Assembly (NCBI GenBank): GCA_028283985.1
Contig: JANQSQ010000567.1
Span: forward strand, 1-9,465
Reading direction: 5' to 3'
DNA length: 9,465 bases
Source: Rhodothermales bacterium
Lineage (GTDB): Bacteria; Bacteroidota; Rhodothermia; Rhodothermales; VXPQ01
A program made the position numbers and the translations under genes. The notes beneath the pieces were generated by a model that worked only from the letters and a program-made list of their open reading frames with translations, ran no database searches and was not told the DNA's origin. Shown piece after piece: positions 1-7,064 of this stretch (position 1 is its first letter; each line of letters begins with the position of its first letter).

Positions 1-356
1 GAAGGCACAGGCGTTTCAGTGGCGGGCGTCTCAGGGGCAGGTGGCTCGGGGGCAAGCGCTTCCACGGACGCACCCGTGGCGCCGTCATACCCGGCAAGCA
101 ATTCCGAAATGTCTTCGCCGGCCTTGCCAAGCACAGCAATCAGGCCTCCGATGGGTACGGCGGCGCCCTCCGGAATGACCCTTTTCAGCAATACCCCATC
201 ATCGTACACCTCAAGATCCATCGTGGCCTTGTCCGTCTCGACCTGCGCAATAATATCCCCGGACGACACGGCGTCCCCTTCCTCTGCAAGCCATGCCACG
301 AGGACGCCCTCCTCCATGGTATCGCTCATTTTCGGCATTTCAACAGGGATGGGCAT
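1..356 (-). CDS. pdhC: Pyruvate dehydrogenase E2 (dihydrolipoamide acetyltransferase), N-terminal part, cut by the window edge
   Basis: E2 core subunit of the pyruvate dehydrogenase complex; it carries the acetyl group from E1 to CoA on a swinging lipoyl-lysine in the cytoplasm. The visible 118 residues start MPIPVEMPKMSDTMEEG and form one complete lipoyl domain (about residues 2-78). The lipoylation motif VETDKATMDLEV puts the modified lysine at K43. From about residue 85 the chain becomes an Ala/Pro/Glu/Thr-rich flexible linker (PEPPAPETPATETP), as is usual between E2 domains. The E1-binding and catalytic domains would lie to the left of the window. The ATG at 356 begins exactly where lipoyl domains normally begin; no Shine-Dalgarno site is obvious. 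The gene follows pdhB on the same strand after a 136-base gap, which is long for an operon of this kind. The neighbours make PDH far more likely than another 2-oxoacid dehydrogenase complex. Confidence 0.93.
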   Translation of the reverse strand, partial: MPIPVEMPKMSDTMEEGVLVAWLAEEGDAVSSGDIIAQVETDKATMDLEVYDDGVLLKRVIPEGAAVPIGGLIAVLGKAGEDISELLAGYDGATGASVEALAPEPPAPETPATETPVP

Positions 357-473
357 GGTCCGGCATTCAGATTATGTCCTTGTGTGCAATGCGCTTTTCG
401 AGGGCTTCCGTGAGACCTTGATCCGGCGGAATGGAGAAGCGGGGATAGTTTTCGTGTCGGAGAAGGCGTATCG

Positions 474-493
474 AAAAAAAACGGCCGTACCTT
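474..493 (-). other. T8 tract just after the pdhB stop; possible weak terminator or slippery run
   Basis: Read on the minus strand, the pdhB stop codon is followed within a few bases by GGTACGGCCG and then eight T residues (positions 481-474). The GC-rich part is a short self-complementary palindrome rather than a real stem with a loop, so it does not qualify as a standard intrinsic terminator. It could cause partial attenuation between pdhB and pdhC, or have no function. Confidence 0.2.
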
Positions 494-1476
494 CAGTTTG
501 CGTACAATACCTGTTTGGCGGCCGCTACGATTTCCTCGGTACGGGGCATGTAATACTCGATCAGATTTTTTGCATACGGAGCCGGGACATCCTTGGCGGT
601 CACCCGCATGACCGGAGCGTCCAGCCAGTCGAACAAGCGCTCCTGTATCTGAAAGGCCACCTCCGACGAAAAACTGGCGAACGGATTGCTTTCGTCCACG
701 ACGACAAGCCGGTTCGTCTTTTTAACGGATGTCGCAATCGTTCCGATATCCAGCGGACGAATCGTCCGCGGGTCGATGACTTCGGCGTCGTACCCGGCTT
801 CGGCCAGTTGATCGGCGGCTTCGAGGGCGCGCCAGTAACTCTTCTGATGCGCCACGATGGTGACGTCGGCGCCTTCCCGCGCAATGCGCGCCTTGCCCAG
901 CGGAATCAGGTAATCTTCCGCATCCGAAACGTCCCCTTTCAGGCCATACATCGATTCGCTTTCGAGAAAAATCACCGGGTCGTCGTCGCGGATAGACGAC
1001 TTCAGAAGTCCCTTCGCGTCATCCGGATTGGACGGCGCAACGACTTTGAGACCGGGGAAATACGAATAAAGGGATTCGACGGCCGTGTTGTGCGTGGCGG
1101 CCAGCTGGCCCGCGGCGCCGTTGGGTCCCCGAAAAACGATCGGGATCGAGAACTGCCCTCCGGACATGTACCGGATCTTCGCCGCATTGTTGACCAACTG
1201 ATCAAACGCTACGAACGAAAAATTGAAGGTCATGAACTCGACGATAGGACGTAATCCGGCCATCGCAGCGCCAATGCCGAGGCCGGCGAACCCGCTTTCG
1301 CTGATCGGCGTGTCGATCACCCGGTCTGCGCCGAAACGGTCCAGCATTCCTTCGCTAACCTTGTACGCCCCATTGTATTCAGCAACTTCTTCTCCAATCA
1401 GAAAAATGCCTTTGTCGCGATCCATCTCTTCCACCATGGCGGCGCGAATCGCTTCACGAAATTGCAATGCAGCCAT
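493..1476 (-). CDS. pdhB: Pyruvate dehydrogenase E1 component, beta subunit
   Basis: Beta half of the thiamine-diphosphate-dependent E1 heterotetramer, which decarboxylates pyruvate and reductively acetylates the lipoyl group of E2. The 327 residues match the usual family length of about 325-330. Recognisable segments are GEEVAEYNGAYKVSEGM (28-44), DTPISESGFAG (55-65) with the conserved catalytic glutamate E60, FMTFNFSFVAFDQLVNNAAK (81-100), RGPNGAAGQLAATHNT (116-131) with the active-site histidine H129, and VIDPRTIRPLD (233-243). The C-terminal transketolase-type domain continues through RLVVVDESNPFASFSSE (256-272). Its ATG lies only 9 bases after the pdhA stop with no Shine-Dalgarno site, so translational coupling is likely. 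The separate alpha and beta subunits indicate the heterotetrameric PDH rather than the single-chain AceE form. Branched-chain 2-oxoacid dehydrogenase is the main alternative but fits less well. Confidence 0.95.
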   Translation of the reverse strand: MAALQFREAIRAAMVEEMDRDKGIFLIGEEVAEYNGAYKVSEGMLDRFGADRVIDTPISESGFAGLGIGAAMAGLRPIVEFMTFNFSFVAFDQLVNNAAKIRYMSGGQFSIPIVFRGPNGAAGQLAATHNTAVESLYSYFPGLKVVAPSNPDDAKGLLKSSIRDDDPVIFLESESMYGLKGDVSDAEDYLIPLGKARIAREGADVTIVAHQKSYWRALEAADQLAEAGYDAEVIDPRTIRPLDIGTIATSVKKTNRLVVVDESNPFASFSSEVAFQIQERLFDWLDAPVMRVTAKDVPAPYAKNLIEYYMPRTEEIVAAAKQVLYAN

Positions 1477-1485
1477 ATCTGAGCA

Positions 1486-2661
1486 TCAATCGGTTAAAAA
1501 CGGATAATCGCCCTGCGAATACACATCTTCGTATATCTCCCGAATGGCTGGCGCATCACTCTCTTCGCTGAAGGTAACCGAGTCCATCACTTCCTGCTTG
1601 ACTTCGTCGTCCACCGCATCCAACTCCTCGTTCGAAGCCAGTTCGTGCTCCAGCATGTAGCCCTTCAGGCGGATGATCGGATCTTCTTCCTTCATGCCGT
1701 CCAGTTCCTCTTTAGTCCGGTAATTCGCCGGATCGCTCATGGAATGGCCGCGATACCGGTAGGTACGCACTTCCAGAATCGACGGGCGGTTGTTCCGGGC
1801 CTCGGCAATATGATCCGACATGGCCTTGTAGACACTGAAAATATCCATGCCGCTGGCCAGCGAGGAGGCCATACCGTAACTACGCGCATACCGGTAAAAG
1901 TCCGTCTGTGCGAAAGCCCGATCGGTGGCCGTACCCATAGCGTATTCGTTGTTCTCGATCACAAAGACGCAGGGCGTTTCGTACAGGGCAGCCAGATTCA
2001 TGGTCTCATGGAAGGACCCCTGCCCCACGGCGCCGTCGCCGAAGTAGGTCAAACATACCCCGCCGTCCCCCTTGTACTTATGCGCAAAGGCAATGCCCGC
2101 TCCGACGGCGATGTGGCCTCCAACAATGCCGTGCCCTCCATAGAAGTTAATCTCCTTCTTGAAGTAATGCATGGAGCCGCCTTTGCCTCTTGAAGAGCCG
2201 CCGATCTTGCCGAAAAGCTCCGCCATGCATTCGTTCGCCGTCATGCCGAGCGCCAGACCGAGTCCGTGATCTCGATAGGCGGTGATCACCGAGTCCTTGC
2301 CGATCTCCATGGCGTACGCCGACCCGGTAGATACTGCTTCCTGTCCAATATAGAGATGTAAAAATCCGCCGATCTTTTGTTTTCCGTACATCTGAGCGGC
2401 GCGCTCCTCGAACCGGCGCTGCAACAGCATGTTGCGGTACATAGCATGCACCTGATCGCCGGAAAACCCGAGTTCCTCGTGGGTGTACGCACCGGCCGGA
2501 TAACGGATGAAGGACTCATCGGCGCCGGAAGCGACCCCGTCTGCCGCGGCCATTCCGGAATGGCCGTTCCGGCTCGCAACCGGAACCCCGTTTCCTTCCG
2601 CCTCGCCGTCTGTGGCGGGTTTCGCAGCTTTCCTCGCTTTTTTCCGGGTTTCACCGGCCAT
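1486..2661 (-). CDS. pdhA: Pyruvate dehydrogenase E1 component, alpha subunit
   Basis: Alpha subunit of PDH E1, which binds the diphosphate of thiamine diphosphate and Mg2+. The core contains GGFLHLYIGQEAV (98-110), ITAYRDHGLGL (126-136), GKGGSMHYF (159-167) and NFYGGHGIVGG (172-182). The thiamine diphosphate signature runs from GDGAVGQGSFHE (208-219) to VIENNEYAMGT (234-244), giving the GDG...NN pattern with the expected spacing. The loop YRYRGHSMSDP (301-311) is the segment that carries phosphoserines in mitochondrial E1-alpha; here it is simply the conserved active-site loop. The first 50 or so residues are an Ala/Gly/Lys/Glu-rich, probably disordered tail that many homologues lack, so a later start such as Met37 (position 2553) is possible. 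It is the first gene of the pdhA-pdhB-pdhC operon and is divergent from the GT2 gene. Confidence 0.95.
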   Translation of the reverse strand: MAGETRKKARKAAKPATDGEAEGNGVPVASRNGHSGMAAADGVASGADESFIRYPAGAYTHEELGFSGDQVHAMYRNMLLQRRFEERAAQMYGKQKIGGFLHLYIGQEAVSTGSAYAMEIGKDSVITAYRDHGLGLALGMTANECMAELFGKIGGSSRGKGGSMHYFKKEINFYGGHGIVGGHIAVGAGIAFAHKYKGDGGVCLTYFGDGAVGQGSFHETMNLAALYETPCVFVIENNEYAMGTATDRAFAQTDFYRYARSYGMASSLASGMDIFSVYKAMSDHIAEARNNRPSILEVRTYRYRGHSMSDPANYRTKEELDGMKEEDPIIRLKGYMLEHELASNEELDAVDDEVKQEVMDSVTFSEESDAPAIREIYEDVYSQGDYPFLTD

Positions 2662-2784
2662 GGTGTATCATAGCATGGGTTATGTGCAAAAAACGACGCA
2701 CGGGGCCTTCAATGCATTTGTATCAGGATGGAATCCGGCGGGTTTCATCTTTCCGTAAAATTAACTGTCCGCTAACATCCCGGA

Positions 2785-2883
2785 AGGGGGCTTCTGCAGG
2801 TCGGCGCCGCCCCCGGCACGGAACCGCCGCCCCGCTCCCGTGTCAGATGCCTGACTTGCGCATGCGCAGCTTGCCAAGATAAT
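2785..2883 (+). promoter_or_regulatory. Divergent pdhA / GT2 control region with palindromes and a possible sigma70 promoter
   Basis: The 268 bases between pdhA and the GT2 gene hold no convincing gene. Three dyads lie here: GGGGGC/GCCCCC at 2786-2791 and 2809-2814, a perfect short hairpin GTCAG-ATGC-CTGAC at 2842-2855, and a perfect 12-base palindrome TGCGCATGCGCA at 2857-2868. TTGCGC (2856-2861) followed after 16 bases by GATAAT (2878-2883) resembles a -35/-10 pair reading toward the GT2 gene; the -10 matches five of six consensus bases and the -35 only three. The palindrome overlaps the -35, where a repressor would act. On the minus strand a TATGAT sits only 5 bases ahead of the pdhA ATG, too close for an ordinary leader. 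Confidence 0.3.
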
Positions 2884-2929
2884 AAAAATCGAACTATTCG
2901 ACACGCTGTTCCTCCGATTTCCGCTCTCC

Positions 2930-3688
2930 GTGGAACCTCTTCGCAAACAGGATGCTTCGGGGCCGAACCGCTCCATAGTCATCATCCCCACCTATAACGA
3001 AGCGGAAAACGTCCCTGTCGTCCTCGACGAAATCATGACGTTGCCCGAACGAGTGCATGCGCTCGTGGTCGACGACGGATCCCCCGACGGTACGGCGGAC
3101 TGCGTACGGGCGCGCATGGAAAAGCACCCGGGCCGCATATCGCTGATCGAACGGGAAGGTAAAATGGGGCTCGGCACCGCCTACCTGCGCGGTTTCGACT
3201 GGGCGCTCGACCGGAAGTATACGTTCATATGCAGCATGGACGCGGACCTGTCGCATAACCCTGCCGACCTGTCCCGCCTGATCGCCCCCGTGCTCGAAGG
3301 CAAGGCCGATCTGGCGATCGGTTCGCGCTACGCAGAGGGAGTTCGCGTCGTGAACTGGCCGCTTACCCGTCTCATTCTATCCTATTGCGCCGGAATCTAT
3401 ACCCGTTGCGTGACCCGCATACCGATCCGGGACGTAACGGCCGGGTTCATGTGCTATCATCGCCGGGTGCTCGAAGCCATCGACTTCAAACGGGTTACCT
3501 CCAACGGCTACTCCTTTCTTCTGGAAATGAAATACCGCGCCTGGCGCCTGGGATTCGCCCTGCTCGAAATCCCGATCATCTTTACCGAGCGCACCGAAGG
3601 CCAATCCAAAATGACCCGGGCGATCGTACGCGAAGCGGCCTTCAAGGTCTGGGAACTCCGCCTGCGGCAACTGTTAGGGCGCTTGTAA
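2930..3688 (+). CDS. GT2-family polyprenyl-phosphate mannosyltransferase-like protein (DPM1/Ppm type)
   Basis: Probable transferase of mannose (or another hexose) from a nucleotide sugar to polyprenyl phosphate at the inner face of the membrane, supplying lipid-linked sugar for envelope glycans. The 252 residues form one GT-A domain: IPTYNEAENV (19-28), VVDDGSPDGT (46-55), REGKMGLGTAYLRGF (75-89), and SMDADLSHNP (102-111) with the metal-binding DAD (104-106). They continue with GSRY (131-134), AGFMCYHRRVL (171-181), NGYSF (192-196) and EIPIIFTERTEGQSKM (213-228). These are hallmarks of dolichol-phosphate mannose synthases. No C-terminal membrane segments or GtrA-like domain follow, so it resembles the soluble class. 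The start is a GTG at 2930, giving 14 residues before the first beta strand; the frame stays open upstream without an ATG, so an upstream non-ATG start cannot be excluded. Sugar specificity cannot be read from sequence. Confidence 0.87.
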   Translation: MEPLRKQDASGPNRSIVIIPTYNEAENVPVVLDEIMTLPERVHALVVDDGSPDGTADCVRARMEKHPGRISLIEREGKMGLGTAYLRGFDWALDRKYTFICSMDADLSHNPADLSRLIAPVLEGKADLAIGSRYAEGVRVVNWPLTRLILSYCAGIYTRCVTRIPIRDVTAGFMCYHRRVLEAIDFKRVTSNGYSFLLEMKYRAWRLGFALLEIPIIFTERTEGQSKMTRAIVREAAFKVWELRLRQLLGRL

Positions 3689-3713
3689 CAAGGGATACGC
3701 TGATTGAATCCAG

Positions 3714-3749
3714 GCGCGCAATTTTACACGCTCTCCATGTAAAGCGCGC
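3714..3749. repeat. Imperfect inverted repeat between the GT2 gene and icd
   Basis: GCGCGC (3714-3719), then three unpaired bases, then TTTACA (3723-3728), a nine-base loop, and TGTAAA-GCGCGC (3738-3749) form twelve paired positions with one three-base bulge. No T-run follows on the plus strand, so it is not a classical terminator for the GT2 gene. It could be a regulatory dyad or leader structure for icd, or a folded mRNA 3' end. Confidence 0.45.
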
Positions 3750-3765
3750 ATCCCTCTTTGCCTGT

Positions 3766-3783
3766 TGCGCGTTAACAAGCGCA
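3766..3783 (+). repeat. Short hairpin in the icd leader
   Basis: TGCGC (3766-3770) and GCGCA (3779-3783) flank an eight-base loop, about 40 bases before the icd ATG. There is no U-tract, so a terminator is unlikely; a minor mRNA structure or chance dyad are the alternatives. Confidence 0.25.
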
Positions 3784-3820
3784 GCGAATCGTACTACGCG
3801 CCTTTCAACGCACAGATAAC

Positions 3821-5065
3821 ATGCCCGCATACAAAGACCTGACCCCGCCCGCCGAAGGCCGATCGATTACGATGGAGCAAGGCCGCCTGAACGTGCCGGA
3901 CCGACCCGTCATTCCATTCATCGAAGGCGACGGCATAGGACCGGATATATGGGCCGCCGCACAGCATGTCTTCGATCACGCCGTCCGGTATGCTTACGGG
4001 GATACGCGACAAATCGTGTGGTTCGAGGTGTTCGCCGGAGAAAAGGCAAAGAACAGATTCGACGAGTGGCTCCCGAACGACACCCTTGAAGCCATTCGCC
4101 AGTACCTCGTCGCCATCAAGGGCCCCCTGACCACACCGGTCGGCGGAGGCATTCGCTCGCTCAATGTCACCCTGCGGCAGATTCTGGACCTGTACGCCTG
4201 CGTACGCCCCGTCCGTCACTTCGCAGGCGTTCCATCCCCGGTAAAACACCCGGAAAAGGTGAACATGGTGATTTTTCGGGAAAATTCGGAGGACATCTAC
4301 GCGGGTATCGAATACGAAATGGGCACGCCGGAAGCGGAAAAACTCATTGGATTTCTGCGGAACGAGATGGGCGTCGAAAGCATCCGTTTCCCCGAAACGA
4401 GCGGCATCGGCATCAAACCCGTTTCCAGAGAAGGCACGGAACGGCTCGTGCGCGCAGCCATCGGCTACGCCAGGAAACGCGGGTACGACAGTGTCACGCT
4501 CGTGCACAAGGGCAACATCATGAAGTTCACTGAGGGCGGATTTCGGGACTGGGGATACGACCTCGCCCGCCAGGAATTCGGCGCCGAGGAATTCGGGGGA
4601 GGGCCCTGGCGCCAACTTCCCGACGGTACGGTCATCAAGGATGTGATCGCCGACGCCTTTCTGCAACAGATTCTGACGCGCCCGGACGAATACGGGGTCA
4701 TCGCAACCATGAACCTGAACGGGGATTATATCTCCGACGCGCTTGCCGCCGAGGTCGGGGGCATCGGCATTGCGCCCGGCGCCAATATCAATTACGATAC
4801 CGGCCATGCCGTCTTCGAAGCCACCCACGGCACCGCGCCCAAGTATGCAGGGCAGGACAAGGTGAACCCCGGCTCGGTCATCCTGTCCGGGGAAATGATG
4901 TTCCGGTACATGGGATGGGACGAAGCAGCGGACCTGATCGTGTCTTCGCTGGAAAAAACGATCGCTCAGAAACGGGTCACCTACGACTTCGAGCGCCAGA
5001 TGGAAGGGGCCACGCTGCTCAAAACCAGCGAGTTCGGCAAGGCCATGGTCGAAAACATGGCGTAA
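3821..5065 (+). CDS. icd: Isocitrate dehydrogenase, NADP-dependent
   Basis: Catalyses oxidative decarboxylation of isocitrate to 2-oxoglutarate in the TCA cycle. The 414 residues align almost end to end with the E. coli enzyme (416 residues), including IPFIEGDGIGPDIW (31-44), RSLNVTLRQ (112-120) with the substrate-site serine S113, and FRENSEDIYAG (152-162) with Y160. They continue through LVHKGNIMKFTEGG (227-240) with catalytic K230, NLNGDYISDALAA (298-310) with metal ligands D302 and D306, and THGTAPKYAGQDKVNPGS (335-352). K341, Y342 and V348, plus Y388 and R392 in TYDFER, match the E. coli residues that bind the 2'-phosphate of NADP, so NADP use is predicted. The ATG at 3821 gives the normal N-terminus; no Shine-Dalgarno site is visible. 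It is the second plus-strand gene and converges on the 616-residue gene with a 60-base gap. Confidence 0.97.
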   Translation: MPAYKDLTPPAEGRSITMEQGRLNVPDRPVIPFIEGDGIGPDIWAAAQHVFDHAVRYAYGDTRQIVWFEVFAGEKAKNRFDEWLPNDTLEAIRQYLVAIKGPLTTPVGGGIRSLNVTLRQILDLYACVRPVRHFAGVPSPVKHPEKVNMVIFRENSEDIYAGIEYEMGTPEAEKLIGFLRNEMGVESIRFPETSGIGIKPVSREGTERLVRAAIGYARKRGYDSVTLVHKGNIMKFTEGGFRDWGYDLARQEFGAEEFGGGPWRQLPDGTVIKDVIADAFLQQILTRPDEYGVIATMNLNGDYISDALAAEVGGIGIAPGANINYDTGHAVFEATHGTAPKYAGQDKVNPGSVILSGEMMFRYMGWDEAADLIVSSLEKTIAQKRVTYDFERQMEGATLLKTSEFGKAMVENMA

Positions 5066-5125
5066 CGGCGGGGCGCTATGACATGCTACGCTACCATTCC
5101 TTCGACTGTCAGGCAATAGCAATCT

Positions 5126-6976
5126 TCATGGGATACGCTTTGCCAAACGCTTTCCCATCTCCTTCATTTCGGCGGCGCCACGCGTTATTTGAGGCCAGAA
5201 GGTAAGGAGTTGGCCATAGGATATGACATACGCTTGAAAGCGTGCGAGACGCTCGTCAATGCTTCCGGGCAAATCAACAGGTACGGCAAAATCCTGCCTC
5301 ATCACGGATGTACGGGCAGAATCGATATACCGCATCAAATCATTACGCCAATGCACCAGGGGTTTCTTCTCTTCTTCAAGGCGCCGTTCGGCGCGGTAAA
5401 CCTGATGATGCACCGCCTTAAACATTAGCCCCCGGAGGTAATTAAAAAATTCAGGCATTGGTAATTGTCCTATTTTTATCAATTGATTTCCCAACTCAGA
5501 GATCGAGCAAGCATCCGTACCTCGCCACTGTTCCCTTGAATAGTTGATAATCATCGCCAGTAAATCGTTCGCTCCAAAACGGGGAAAAGAAACGTCTTCC
5601 TCATAATGAGTCCGATTTTCGTTCGGTAAATGCTGGACAGCATACCCCGGAATATACCCCTTGTGCGTTCCAGGCAAGCAGCGCTTCAGCACGGAGCCGA
5701 ACAAACCGTCTTCGCCGCGTCCCATAGGAGGAAAAGGCGGTAGAAGAGAGCGGTTGTCAAGACCCAGATGCATGCCAATGCAATACGCGCTGTCGGTTAT
5801 CGTAAAACGGGGAACCGACCGTAGTATCTGCCTTGATCGAAGCAGGCGCCGGTACTTTTTTTCATTCCTGGTCAGCCTGTGAAATGCAGGCCCCGTGGAA
5901 AAAAGATACTGATGAAAAACATTAATGCCGGAATCGCCGACGGTGCCAAGAAACGAAACCCCCACATGCTGATCGGGATCGCCTATGCTACTTAAAAACG
6001 CCGGAGACATCGTTGAAATATCCAGGGAAGTTTTATTCAGGGAAAACTCGTCGAAAATAACCGGAATGCTTTTTCCCAATAATTGCTCATGAACGCTCAG
6101 AAGGTCAATATCTGCATATTTAACCGATTTCAAAGCTTCTTTATTGTTATCAAAAAGGGCGTACGTATACGATTCAGGATCGGAATTAAAGAAAAAATGA
6201 TCACTCCGCTCTCGCGTCTCCATCGGAAGCCCAAGGGTATCGTCGTCGGCATGTATGGTCATCTCCCCGATAGTATCCAGCAAGAGCGCATTGCGGGCCG
6301 CTCCGTGGGTAGACATACCCCAGTCCATGCCCAGCAAAGCAAACCGGAGAGTATCCTCGGGAACGCCAGCCAATTGGGAAATTTCTTTGGCGTATTGAGC
6401 GCGCCGCGTACGATCTGCATAAAAAATCTCGGACCCATCCTTGCAGGCGAGATCGTCGATATTTTTGAGGTTATGGGTCCCCGACTCGGAATTGACCGAA
6501 TCGTCCACGAGACAAAAAGAAATATTTCGATTAAATTTCTTTGCTTGGTCAATATAACTGCTTAGAACCCGATAAAGGCAATCCGGGCGATCTGCCGTGG
6601 GGATACAGACGGAAGAGATTGCACCTCCTTGATGCAACGTATTTTCCGTCGAGGAAATAATTTGGGCCGAGACTTCGTTGTATAAGCTCTCCTCGGAGAT
6701 CAGCATCCCGTTAGATATCAAGTCGTTTACTATCTTTGATTCGTCGATAGCTCCCAAGTCGATATGAGGCGGGATTTTCTTTACCTCCCGACGAATAGAA
6801 GAAATGTAATCGTTCAAGCGATTAAAGCCCTTAGTCGAAACAAGCGTGTTCGCGACAATTGCAGGAATTAGTACAACAGAATCGGTCTTTGAAGAATAAA
6901 GAAGAACCTCTCGGGCATTGAAGGAAGATACCGAAACATCGAACAGTCGATAGCGCTCGCCTAGCATAGGTTTCAT
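5126..6976 (-). CDS. Unrecognised 616-residue protein with GT-A glycosyltransferase-like motifs and a possible PqqD/RRE-like N-terminus
   Basis: I do not recognise a named family. From about residue 119 it carries an ordered set of glycosyltransferase-A-like motifs: VCIPTADRPDCLYRVLSSY (123-141) resembling a GT2 first strand and helix, CLVDDS (155-160), and GAARNALLLDTIGE (225-238). These are followed by IHADDDTLG (241-249) with a DDD that would bind metal-nucleotide sugar, PPMGRGEDGLFGSVL (416-430) with a catalytic-type ED, and a histidine in YAVQHLPNE (445-453) where many GT-A enzymes have their last metal ligand. Residues about 8-98 look like a small domain with strands followed by helices, ending in KIVNDLISNGMLISEE. 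This ending is similar in pattern to PqqD-like RiPP recognition elements, a weak resemblance by eye. The remainder (about 460-616) is helical and charged. No signal peptide or membrane segment is seen, so it is probably cytoplasmic. A start at Met4 (6967) is possible. It lies in the AT-rich block, downstream of the lipoprotein gene and a terminator-like hairpin. Confidence 0.6.
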   Translation of the reverse strand: MKPMLGERYRLFDVSVSSFNAREVLLYSSKTDSVVLIPAIVANTLVSTKGFNRLNDYISSIRREVKKIPPHIDLGAIDESKIVNDLISNGMLISEESLYNEVSAQIISSTENTLHQGGAISSVCIPTADRPDCLYRVLSSYIDQAKKFNRNISFCLVDDSVNSESGTHNLKNIDDLACKDGSEIFYADRTRRAQYAKEISQLAGVPEDTLRFALLGMDWGMSTHGAARNALLLDTIGEMTIHADDDTLGLPMETRERSDHFFFNSDPESYTYALFDNNKEALKSVKYADIDLLSVHEQLLGKSIPVIFDEFSLNKTSLDISTMSPAFLSSIGDPDQHVGVSFLGTVGDSGINVFHQYLFSTGPAFHRLTRNEKKYRRLLRSRQILRSVPRFTITDSAYCIGMHLGLDNRSLLPPFPPMGRGEDGLFGSVLKRCLPGTHKGYIPGYAVQHLPNENRTHYEEDVSFPRFGANDLLAMIINYSREQWRGTDACSISELGNQLIKIGQLPMPEFFNYLRGLMFKAVHHQVYRAERRLEEEKKPLVHWRNDLMRYIDSARTSVMRQDFAVPVDLPGSIDERLARFQAYVISYGQLLTFWPQITRGAAEMKEMGKRLAKRIP

Positions 6977-6992
6977 GCAAAAGAAAAGCGTG

Positions 6993-7040
6993 TAAAATTA
7001 AGAACGGCTCCCTCCGAAGCAATACTACAGAGAGAGCCGT
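6993..7040 (-). terminator. Probable intrinsic terminator after the lipoprotein gene
   Basis: On the minus strand, 25 bases past the lipoprotein stop, ACGGCTCTCTC (7040-7030) pairs with GAGGGAGCCGT (7014-7004). The stem is eleven positions with one mismatch around a 15-base loop, and is followed at once by the T-rich stretch TCTTAATTTTA. The order stem then U-rich tail is right only for minus-strand transcription. It would separate the lipoprotein gene from the 616-residue gene, at least partly. Confidence 0.55.
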
Positions 7041-7064
7041 CCTGCCTGAACAAATACAATATCG

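Noticed and set aside
367..492. The pdhB frame stays open for 41 codons past its TGA, ending at a second TGA
   Set aside because: The annotated stop already gives the normal E1-beta length and C-terminus. A run of 41 open codons is not rare at this GC content, and no recoding element is visible, so read-through is not supported.
19..1254. 411-codon plus-strand open frame opposite pdhC and pdhB
   Set aside because: The minus strand encodes clear lipoyl-domain and E1-beta motifs over the same bases; the plus-strand translation is low-complexity at the start and matches no family.
3794..5122. Long 442-codon open frame antisense to icd
   Set aside because: It covers the entire icd gene on the other strand, has no domain or motif, and shows the His/Arg/Asp-rich composition typical of frames opposite GC-rich genes.
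5066..5125. Possible bidirectional terminator between convergent icd and the 616-residue gene
   Set aside because: I found no stem of useful length followed by a T-run on either strand in these 60 bases.
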